DNA of 40,813 nucleotides from Acidobacteriota bacterium (GTDB taxonomy: Bacteria > Acidobacteriota > Thermoanaerobaculia > Multivoradales > JAHEKO01): NCBI GenBank assembly GCA_022561975.1, contig JADFQD010000016.1, forward strand, positions 1 to 40,813. The letters run 5' to 3'. The translations under genes and the position numbers were made by a program. This document shows, in pieces, positions 32,013 to 38,939 of the stretch (its first letter is position 1; every line of letters begins with the position of its first letter). The notes beneath the pieces are model-generated. The model was not told where the DNA came from. It saw nothing but the letters and a program-made list of their open reading frames with translations, and searched no databases.

Positions 32013-33506
32013 CTAAAATCCCTTCCGTTGCAAGGTCCGGCGATCGATTCCCAGAATCCTGGCGGCGCTCGACTTATTGCCCCCCGTGAGCTTCAGCACC
32101 TTGCCGATGTGCTGGCGCTCGACGGCCCCGAGTTCGAGGGCCTGAGGGCCCGAGCCAGCTGTTCCGCCTAGAAGCGGACGGACTACCTCGGCGCCGACTT
32201 CTTCGTCGGCGAGCGAGACCGCAGCCTCCATCATGTTCTGCAGCTCACGAACGTTACCCGGGAAGTCGTAAGCCAGCAGTAACGCCAGCGCGTCTGGGTG
32301 CACTCGAAGCACCGGAATACCCTCACGCCGGCAAAAGTTCTCGACGACGTGGCGCACCAGGTGCGGAATGTCTTCCCGGCGTTCCCGCAACGGCGGGAGG
32401 TGGATCTCGACACCCTTGAGGCGGTAGTAGAGATCCTCTCGGAAGGTGCCGTCGCGGACCAATTGCTCCAGGTCTCGATGGGTCGCAGCGACCAAACGGA
32501 CGTCGGTGGGGATCGGAGCGCGCGCGCCAATTCGGACGACTTCGCGCTCCTGCAGAGCCCGCAGGAGCTTGACCTGGACTTCCGGGCGAATGTCGCCGAT
32601 CTCGTCCAGGAATAGCGTCCCCTCATGTGCCAGCTCGAACTTCCCGAGCCGAGCGCTGACGCCGGTTGCAACCCCCTCTTCGATACCGAACAGCTCGCTC
32701 TCGAGCAAGGTTTCGGGGACCGCTGCGCAGTCGACCACAACCATCGGGCCGGATCGCCCCGAGCGCAGGTGGAGCAACTTGGCGACCAGCTCTTTTCCGG
32801 TTCCGCTCTCACCCCGAATGACCACACTGACGCCGCGAGGAGCGACCCGCTCGGCCATCTCCAAGGCTCGGCGCATGGCGGGAGCTTTGGCGATAATTCG
32901 ACGATCCTCCAGGTCGGCGGTGAACAACTCCTTGAGCACTCGGTTCTCTTCCTCGAGGCGGTCTTTCTGGACCCGCAGGCTCTCGAACTGACGAGCCCCG
33001 TCGAGAGCAACACCCGCTAGCGCCGAGACCGCCTCGAGAAAGCGCCGATCCCCGGCCGGGAAGCCCGAGCCGGCGACGTCCTCACCGGGTCCACCTCGGG
33101 TTTCCTTGTCCAGCAGCGCGAGATAGCCGAGAAACACCCCGCGATAGACAATCGGAGTCGCGACCATGGCCTCGAAGGGGCGCCCGACGAACTCGCCCGC
33201 GCTCAGAGCGATGGTCTGGCCGCTGGCCAGGATCTCGTTCCAGACGGGCTCGGAAAACAGAGAACCGGCGTCGGGAGGGCCTCCGGTCCACCCAACGCCG
33301 GAGATTGCCCGGGGATCGCCATAGGCGTCCCGTGTGACGACGACAGCCGCGGCCGGATCGAGCACCGCGCAAACGCGCTCGAGCACCTCGTCCACCAGCT
33401 CCTGCTCCGGCCGGTGAGCATGGAGAGCCACCGCGAGATCGTTCAGAGTCTCGAGCTGAAGAATTCGCCTCTTCTCGGCGAGGCCGGAGCTCGGCTGCCG
33501 CTTCAT
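32013..33506 (-). CDS. Sigma-54-dependent activator (GAF-AAA+-Fis), aberrant GAFTGA loop
   Basis: A 497-residue enhancer-binding protein. A GAF-type sensory domain covers roughly residues 15-180. The AAA+ domain has Walker A GESGTGKE, Walker B LFLDEIGD, sensor/arginine region FREDLYYRLKGVEIHLPPLR and YDFPGNVRELQNMMEAA. A Fis-type helix-turn-helix ends the protein (GNKSSAARILGIDRRTLQRKG). Unusually, the sigma-54-contacting loop normally reading GAFTGA is GVATGV (in FGIEEGVATGVSARLGKF). This variant occurs in some activators, but could weaken or alter contact with sigma-54. The downstream small gene with a -24/-12 promoter is the likely target. ATG 33506 is the clear start. Confidence 0.93.
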   Translation of the reverse strand: MKRQPSSGLAEKRRILQLETLNDLAVALHAHRPEQELVDEVLERVCAVLDPAAAVVVTRDAYGDPRAISGVGWTGGPPDAGSLFSEPVWNEILASGQTIALSAGEFVGRPFEAMVATPIVYRGVFLGYLALLDKETRGGPGEDVAGSGFPAGDRRFLEAVSALAGVALDGARQFESLRVQKDRLEEENRVLKELFTADLEDRRIIAKAPAMRRALEMAERVAPRGVSVVIRGESGTGKELVAKLLHLRSGRSGPMVVVDCAAVPETLLESELFGIEEGVATGVSARLGKFELAHEGTLFLDEIGDIRPEVQVKLLRALQEREVVRIGARAPIPTDVRLVAATHRDLEQLVRDGTFREDLYYRLKGVEIHLPPLRERREDIPHLVRHVVENFCRREGIPVLRVHPDALALLLAYDFPGNVRELQNMMEAAVSLADEEVGAEVVRPLLGGTAGSGPQALELGAVERQHIGKVLKLTGGNKSSAARILGIDRRTLQRKGF

Positions 33507-33528
33507 TCCTGCATTCTAGCGCCTGGAG

Positions 33529-33711
33529 CTAGCCTGCATTATTCATCAGGGCCACGGCATCTTGTGGAGATCGCCTGCCACCTCAGGCCGTACTCGCTCT
33601 TCGCTCCTCGACATACTGTGAGTATGGCTTCCTCGCTCCTCACTGCGTGCGGCCTGATCTGACGAGCGCTTTCCACAATCTGCTCGCGGCCTCATGAAGA
33701 ATGCAGGCTAG
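33529..33711 (-). mobile_element. 183-bp palindromic MITE-like element (family A), copy 2
   Basis: The inverted copy of the element at 23690-23872: seven mismatches in 183 bp, no gaps. It begins 23 bp upstream of the activator start and ends 20 bp before the lipoprotein gene, so it probably contributes to both promoters. Terminal inverted repeats begin CTAGCCTGCATT. Confidence 0.88.
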
Positions 33712-33731
33712 GGGTCCTAAGGTAAGCTCGT

Positions 33732-34424
33732 TTGGTGAACAACAACGAGGCAGCATCTCCTCTGAGTGTTCCCACGGTCGCTAGTACCGGTGCTTTGGGC
33801 GGCGCTTCGGGCGGTGCATTGGGTGGAACATTGGGCGGCGTTTTGGGCGCGTGGCTTTTGCTTGGCGCCTGTGTCTCCGGCGTTAAGGTGGGCGGGTCGG
33901 ATGCCGAGATGGCCAGCTGGGAGAAGCCGCCAATTCTCGGGTCTACGACTCAGGCCGAGATTTTGGCGGAGAATCCAGCGTGGGTCGACGACCTGGTGCG
34001 GGCGCAGCCCGACCCGGCCCAGGCCCAGCGCCTGGCCGACCCGGCACCCAACATGGAGGTCGTTGTCTTTTTCGGGACCTGGTGCTCGGACAGCCGGCGC
34101 GAGCTGACCCGGCTCTGGCGGGCAGTGGAGATGGCCGGCGGCGACTTCGGGTTCCCGATCCGATACGTTGGTGTCGATCGCACCAAGACCGAGCCCGGCG
34201 ATCTACTCGAAGGCGTAGAGCTGCTCTACGTGCCGACACTCATTGTCTCTAAGAACGGGCTCGAGTCGGGACGCATCATAGAAAGCGCCCCGGGCGGTAT
34301 CGAGAGAGATCTCGTCGCTCTGCTCGCAGGAGAGACATCAGGCTGGCTCTCGGGTCGTGACGACCTCGGCGCCGACCTTGGTGCCGGCCTTGGTGCCGGG
34401 CCAGCGTCGGCCGCCACGCCATGA
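33732..34424 (+). CDS. Thioredoxin-fold lipoprotein
   Basis: A 230-residue lipoprotein. After a Gly-rich lead of tetrapeptide repeats (LGGASGGALGG), the lipobox LLLGAC places the lipidated Cys near residue 47. A thioredoxin-like domain follows: VVVFFGTWCSDSRRELTRLW holds a CSDS motif instead of CxxC, and YVPTLIV provides the cis-Pro. Without a second Cys it may act as an isomerase, a mixed-disulfide scaffold or a non-redox binder. The C-terminal tail is again a 12-nt coded repeat (DLGADLGAGLGAG). Start is TTG 33732 or GTG 33735. The lead before the lipobox is unusually long, so a later start is possible. Confidence 0.75.
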   Translation: MVNNNEAASPLSVPTVASTGALGGASGGALGGTLGGVLGAWLLLGACVSGVKVGGSDAEMASWEKPPILGSTTQAEILAENPAWVDDLVRAQPDPAQAQRLADPAPNMEVVVFFGTWCSDSRRELTRLWRAVEMAGGDFGFPIRYVGVDRTKTEPGDLLEGVELLYVPTLIVSKNGLESGRIIESAPGGIERDLVALLAGETSGWLSGRDDLGADLGAGLGAGPASAATP

Positions 34425-34513
34425 CCGGAGCCGGCGCCTGCGCGGGCGCGCCTTGCCGCCGACGCCGACTGAATTGCACTTATGGAAAAACCGAGTCTGA
34501 GACACAGGACTAA

Positions 34514-34672
34514 ATGCGAACCTTCGGCTGGCTGCTCCAGTTTCTGGCTTTGGTGATTGTCGGCTCAGCTCTTCTGGTCGGGCTTTTTTACGATGCGTTG
34601 CGTACCGAGGTCGGACTTTTGGCCATTGGCAGTCTGATGTTCTTGGCCGGCAGAAGGCTCAATCGCCGCTAG
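34514..34672 (+). CDS. 52-residue two-helix membrane protein
   Basis: A short open frame from ATG 34514 to TAG 34670-34672. The product has two hydrophobic segments, WLLQFLALVIVGSALLVGLF and VGLLAIGSLMFLAG, and a basic tail RRLNRR, so it is a plausible small inner-membrane protein. The positively charged C-terminus suggests both ends face the cytoplasm. It lies 61 bp upstream of the ECF sigma factor gene and could be co-transcribed. Family not recognised. No good ribosome-binding site is visible, and the preceding spacer 34425-34513 shows nothing else. Confidence 0.6.
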   Translation: MRTFGWLLQFLALVIVGSALLVGLFYDALRTEVGLLAIGSLMFLAGRRLNRR

Positions 34673-34733
34673 CAGCGGCCTGCAGCCCGAGTTCCATAAT
34701 CTGCAACTTTTTCCAGGAGGCTCCGTAACTCTA

Positions 34734-35321
34734 ATGACACAGGAGTCGCAGCAAACTTCGGATGCCGAAGTCGTTGCGGCGGTCTTGAGAGGCGACAAGG
34801 AGTTATTCGGTGAGATCGTCAAGCGTTACCAGGGCAGGTTGGTCAACTTTCTGTACCGGCTTCTCTATGATCAGGCCGAGGCGCACGATCTGGCCCAGGA
34901 GGTCTTTTTCAAGACTTTCCAAGCTCTCGACCGCTATGATCCGCAGTACAAGTTTTCGACTTGGCTCTTCCGGGTCGGACAGAACGCTGCGATCGACCGA
35001 TTGCGCAAGCGCCGGCTCAAGCTGGTCTCACTCGACCGACCCTCGAGAGACCAGGACTCCGACTCGGCTTGGGAGTTCCCGACCCCTGAGCGGGGGCCCT
35101 ACGGCGAATTGCGTAACCGGGAGCGCGGAGACGCGATCTCGGAAGCCATCAGATCTTTACCATGGGAGTACCGGGAGTTGATCGTCATGCGACACTACGG
35201 CGAGTTGTCCTACGCAGAGATCGCGGAGGTCAAGAAGTTGCCTCTCGGAACTGTCAAGAACAAGCTGTTTAGAGCCCGGCAGATTCTCAAGGAAAGCCTG
35301 GCGGACTTCATGGCGGACTAG
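34734..35321 (+). CDS. ECF (RpoE-type) RNA polymerase sigma factor
   Basis: A 195-residue group IV sigma factor. Region 2 covers about residues 25-95 (LFGEIVKRYQGRLVNFLYRL to KFSTWLFRVGQNAAIDRLRK), with the -10-recognition and core-binding parts intact. Region 4 is at about 130-185 (LPWEYRELIVMRHYGELSYA, then LPLGTVKNKLFRARQIL). Start ATG 34734 has AGGAGG 13 bases upstream, a long spacing. The gene is followed 25 bp later by its probable zinc-finger anti-sigma factor, the standard arrangement for ECF regulation across the membrane. Confidence 0.95.
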   Translation: MTQESQQTSDAEVVAAVLRGDKELFGEIVKRYQGRLVNFLYRLLYDQAEAHDLAQEVFFKTFQALDRYDPQYKFSTWLFRVGQNAAIDRLRKRRLKLVSLDRPSRDQDSDSAWEFPTPERGPYGELRNRERGDAISEAIRSLPWEYRELIVMRHYGELSYAEIAEVKKLPLGTVKNKLFRARQILKESLADFMAD

Positions 35322-35346
35322 AAGAGAGGCCTGGTTCACTCCAGCG

Positions 35347-35955
35347 ATGCCTAAGCGTCAACCCAAGAGACACGCCGACTACCTCGAACTCGTCTACCTC
35401 GAGATCGATGGAGAACTCTCGCAGCGAGAAACGCGAGAGCTGAACGAGCACGCTTCGAGCTGTTTGGAGTGCCGGGCAATTCGACGCGAGATGCTCTTTT
35501 TGAATTCCGTGCTCGACGAGATCAAGATCGATGCACACCCCGATTTTGCCCGTCGAGTGGTCGAGAACCTGCCGCCGGCGGCCTGGGAAATGCGTCGGCC
35601 CTCCAGTTGGCGAGTTGCGGCGATCGCTTTCCTTGGCTTGTTCGGAGCGGCCTACGCTCTCACCTTCCAGAGCGAATCGTTGGGAGAAGCACTGCCGTGG
35701 ATCGGGACCCTGGCGGCGATGGCGGAACTCTTTCGTTCCGCCGCGCTCGCCGGAGCCGGTCTGCTGGCAGCTTCGTGGTCGGGCGTCGGATTGGCGCTCG
35801 GCGAGATCCTGTCGCGCTCGACGATGGGCATCGTAGCTTTTGGCGTTTTCGTGCTGGGTATCGACTGCCTTTTTCTTCGATATCTCTGGCGTTTGTGGCG
35901 CCGCGAGGCATTGGTCACCAGCAGGCAATCGCACCCCCGCGGTCGATTCAAGTAG
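35347..35955 (+). CDS. Zinc-finger anti-sigma factor, membrane bound
   Basis: A 202-residue membrane protein. The N-terminal cytoplasmic domain has the ZAS motif HASSCLEC (H-x3-C-x2-C) near residue 40, preceded by an acidic helix EIDGELSQRETRELNEH. Three hydrophobic segments follow, at about residues 82-98, 106-120 and 162-178. The protein would hold the upstream sigma factor at the inner membrane until a signal releases it. Its position directly after the sigma gene supports this role. The signal and the release protease are not shown by the sequence. Confidence 0.87.
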   Translation: MPKRQPKRHADYLELVYLEIDGELSQRETRELNEHASSCLECRAIRREMLFLNSVLDEIKIDAHPDFARRVVENLPPAAWEMRRPSSWRVAAIAFLGLFGAAYALTFQSESLGEALPWIGTLAAMAELFRSAALAGAGLLAASWSGVGLALGEILSRSTMGIVAFGVFVLGIDCLFLRYLWRLWRREALVTSRQSHPRGRFK

Positions 35956-36005
35956 CGGCGTGTCGCGCCTCGGTGGCGGCTCGGTTTCGAGCTGGCCGGT
36001 GAGAA

Positions 36006-36932
36006 ATGCAGGTTAAACTCGAGCGGATGAACAAACTGACGGTTGTTGGTGTACTGGCGTTGCTCCTGCAGGCGGGATTGCTCTCGGCACAGGAGTCGGC
36101 CCTGGTCGTAGAGGCCGGGAGCCTGGCTCGCCGGCAGTTGGTTGCCGTAGGACGCGACCTCCGGATTGACGGTACCGCGCTCGAGGATGTCGCTGCGATC
36201 AATGGCTCGGTTCGCGTCAACGGTGTCGTCCGTGGTGATGTCATTGTGCTTGGAGGCAGCGTTACGGTTGCGGATGGGGCGCGTGTCGATGGCGATATCT
36301 TTGTTCTCGGTGGCCGGCTGATCGCTGAGTCGGGCTCGATCATTGGTGGACGTTCAGTGTCCTACCCGTCCGCGGGTGGCGCTTGGCTGGTGCTACTCGA
36401 AGGACCGAGCCTCGGTTTGTCAGCCCTCTCGCGAGTGATTCTGGGAGCCAAGCTGGCCCTGTTGTCCGCCTGGCTTTTATGGGCGGTGTTGATCATGGCT
36501 TCGACCGGACGCGAAGTTCTGAGCGCCTCCTCGGCGGTTGAGGCGGAGCCTTTGCGAATGTTCCTCATCGGTTTGGGCGCGGTCTTGAGCATGTTTCTGA
36601 CTGCGCTCTTCTTTAGCGCCATGGCCTCATCGGTCATGGCGATCCCAATTCTGTTTCTGGTGGTCGTGTTGATGCTGTTGTTCAAGCTGTGGGGAAGCGT
36701 CGCGGTGTTCCACGCGGCGGGAGCGTGGATTGCCAGGCGGCTGCGGGGCCGCTGGAGTCCTCTCAATGTGGCGGTGCTCGGGCTCTTGACGCTGGGCGCT
36801 ATCAAGCTTCTACCTTGGATCGGCACCTGGGTGTGGACCGTGGTCACTCTTCTCGGCGTAGGCTGCGCGATCGGAACCAAGTTCGGACGGCGCGAGCCGT
36901 GGTTCGATTCGGCCATGTCGGACTCGGCTTGA
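36006..36932 (+). CDS. Bactofilin-like exported domain fused to a membrane domain
   Basis: A protein of about 308 residues. An N-terminal signal-like segment (LTVVGVLALLLQAGLLSAQ) precedes a short beta-helical domain with hexapeptide-like repeats (VNGVVRGDVIVLGGSV, GARVDGDIFVLGGRL), as in polymer-forming bactofilin-like proteins. The C-terminal half has about four membrane helices, such as LSMFLTALFFSAMASSVMAI. Such fusions are common but functionally unassigned. Start is ATG 36006 or, seven residues later, ATG 36027, which gives a tighter signal peptide; neither has a strong ribosome site. It follows the sigma/anti-sigma pair by 50 bp and may be a target or sensor in the same envelope-stress circuit. 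Confidence 0.75.
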   Translation: MQVKLERMNKLTVVGVLALLLQAGLLSAQESALVVEAGSLARRQLVAVGRDLRIDGTALEDVAAINGSVRVNGVVRGDVIVLGGSVTVADGARVDGDIFVLGGRLIAESGSIIGGRSVSYPSAGGAWLVLLEGPSLGLSALSRVILGAKLALLSAWLLWAVLIMASTGREVLSASSAVEAEPLRMFLIGLGAVLSMFLTALFFSAMASSVMAIPILFLVVVLMLLFKLWGSVAVFHAAGAWIARRLRGRWSPLNVAVLGLLTLGAIKLLPWIGTWVWTVVTLLGVGCAIGTKFGRREPWFDSAMSDSA

Positions 36933-37053
36933 CCGCCCTCGGACGTTGCCGTAATCTCGGCTCGATGCTTCGGACCGGCTGATTCCGGGGAAAACCCGGG
37001 CAGGACACGGTCTCTTGCCGCGTTCCTCTATCTGAAAAATTGATCGATAGCTG

Positions 37054-38901
37054 ATGTTCTGTCAGGCCTGTGGCGCGCTGAATCGCGAAGAAGAGGAGTA
37101 CTGCGCCCGCTGTCACCAGAAGCTGCTGGTGCTCTCCGGGCAGGGCGCCGGGGTCTCCTCGGATTTCGAGGAGCCGTCCCCCGACGACAGTTTTTCGTTC
37201 GACGAGCACCTGCTCGAACGGATCTCGATTCTGGAGGAGGCGGTCAAACGATCGGCAGAGACGATTCGTGAGTTGATGGTGGCTCTAACCAAGCAGGAGC
37301 GAAGCATTGTCGTGAACCAAACCGGCGTTTCCGCGCTGCGCGAACTCTTGGAAAAGAAGCGGATCGTCGACTCCGACGAGTGGAACGACCTCTGGCAAAC
37401 TCGGATGGATTATCAGCTGCTCGCGCTCGAGAAGCGTGAGCGCTTTGTGGAGGTCAAGAGCCGCATGGCGGCGCTGTTTAGCGGCAAGCGGCGCAAGCTC
37501 TTTGTCGAACTCCTGGATGACGCGGAGTACGCTCTCTTCGGTTTCGACGTGGACCGGGCCCTCAAGGCCTTGGAGGCTGCCTATCGTCTCGACAAGCAGA
37601 ACTACGAACTCGGGTATTTCATCGGTGAGACCTACTTCAACGACGGCGACACCGAGCGCGCCCTGGTCTATTTCAAGCAGGTCCTGGCCGTCGCACCGGA
37701 TCACTATGAAGGCCTGGTCTACACCGGCGTTATTTATCATGAGCGAGGCGATGCCGAGAGTGCCGAGGCGCTGCTTCAGCGGGCGCTGGCGCTCAATCCG
37801 GACTCATTCCTGCCGACGTTTAGCCTGGGAGCCGTGTTCGCCGCGCGTGGCAACCTGACCGGTGCGACGACCCTTCTGGAGCGCGCAGTGGCTCTCGACC
37901 CAGTGCCGGAGGCTCTGTTTCTTCTAGGCAGCTGCCACTACGAGATGGGAAAGCTGACCCGAGCGGCCCGTTCCCTGGAAGAGACAGTCAGAAGGGACCC
38001 GGCGCACGAGGAAGCTCATCATCTCTTGGGGCTGGCTTACTTGGACCGGGGATGGAACCACAAGGCGCTGGATTCCTTTCGCCGCGCTCAGCGTCTCAAC
38101 CCCAAGAAGCTTCGCTATGAGGATCTGATCCGGTATCTCTCCGGGCACCGGGAGTCGCCGCTTCCGGAGATTTCCGCAGAGGCTCGGAAATGGCTCGAAA
38201 GGGCCGCGCAGGCGAAGACCCGATCGAGGCCCGAACGAGTGCTTTCCTGCTATCGCAACGCGCTCGAGATCGAGCCCGACAATCCGACGCTGTTGATCAA
38301 CTTTGCGCTGGTTTGTCTCGAACACAAGCGCTCCAAAGACAGCGAGGTTGCAACGCGGCGCCTGCTCGAGCTCGAACCCAACGAAATGCTCAAGGCCACG
38401 GCATGCGCGACCTTGATCGAGGCGCTGCGCTCCGAGGGTCGTTTTCGCGAGGGTTTCCGGGTCGGCACGCGTCTGCTCGAAGAGGGCTCGTCGAGCTTTT
38501 CCCGCGCCATTGCCTACTATGAGATGGCGTTCTCTCTGGCCGAGATGGAAGAGGACCTCGATCAAGCGCTGGACCTCGCTCGCCGTTCGCTCGACTCGTC
38601 GCCCGAGGAGCTGCGCCAGTTTCCGCTGGCCGCGCTCGGTTGGGTTCACTACAAGCGCGACGAGTTCGAGCAGGCCGTGGACTTCTTGAGGCGCTCGAGC
38701 GATTTGCACGCGTCGGCGCCAACCTTGACCCATCTGGGCATGGCGCTGCTGGCCTCGGGTGAGGACGCCGAGGCGAAACGGGTTCTTGCTCGCGCTCGGG
38801 AGGTCGAAGGACCGGGGATGTCGGTTCAGCAGAAGATGATGGAGTGCATGAAGGACACCAATCGTGTGTTCGAGCGAGTCCAAGAGAAAGAGCGCCACTA
38901 G
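37054..38901 (+). CDS. Zinc-ribbon TPR protein
   Basis: A 615-residue cytoplasmic protein. The N-terminus holds a zinc ribbon, CQACGALN and CARCHQKL, within 25 residues. A coiled coil follows (about residues 50-110), then at least ten TPR-like helical repeats, for example YFIGETYFNDGDTERALVYF and LLGLAYLDRGWNHKALDSF. TPR domains form protein-binding scaffolds; the partner is unknown. The spacer upstream (36933-37053) contains a CCGGG-GAAAA-CCCGG hairpin without a T-run and no clear ribosome site. The stop codon lies inside a 9-nt tandem repeat at the 3' end. Confidence 0.85.
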   Translation: MFCQACGALNREEEEYCARCHQKLLVLSGQGAGVSSDFEEPSPDDSFSFDEHLLERISILEEAVKRSAETIRELMVALTKQERSIVVNQTGVSALRELLEKKRIVDSDEWNDLWQTRMDYQLLALEKRERFVEVKSRMAALFSGKRRKLFVELLDDAEYALFGFDVDRALKALEAAYRLDKQNYELGYFIGETYFNDGDTERALVYFKQVLAVAPDHYEGLVYTGVIYHERGDAESAEALLQRALALNPDSFLPTFSLGAVFAARGNLTGATTLLERAVALDPVPEALFLLGSCHYEMGKLTRAARSLEETVRRDPAHEEAHHLLGLAYLDRGWNHKALDSFRRAQRLNPKKLRYEDLIRYLSGHRESPLPEISAEARKWLERAAQAKTRSRPERVLSCYRNALEIEPDNPTLLINFALVCLEHKRSKDSEVATRRLLELEPNEMLKATACATLIEALRSEGRFREGFRVGTRLLEEGSSSFSRAIAYYEMAFSLAEMEEDLDQALDLARRSLDSSPEELRQFPLAALGWVHYKRDEFEQAVDFLRRSSDLHASAPTLTHLGMALLASGEDAEAKRVLARAREVEGPGMSVQQKMMECMKDTNRVFERVQEKERH

Positions 38902-38918
38902 CGTCACTAGCGCCACTG
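38892..38918 (+). repeat. 9-bp tandem repeat, three copies, spanning a stop codon
   Basis: GCGCCACTA, GCGTCACTA and GCGCCACTG follow each other across the TPR gene's TAG stop into the 38-bp spacer before proS. Copies differ by one base each. Confidence 0.75.
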
Positions 38919-38939
38919 GGGCTACCCTACGAGACCGCT

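Noticed and set aside
23724-33677. CTTTCCACA sites inside elements A1 (23724-23732) and A2 (33669-33677) as DnaA boxes
   Set aside because: They are part of the repeated element sequence and occur singly, so no binding cluster is formed; titration of DnaA by the repeats remains only a thought.
36985-36999. CCGGG-GAAAA-CCCGG hairpin as an intrinsic terminator
   Set aside because: The stem is only five pairs and no T-run follows.
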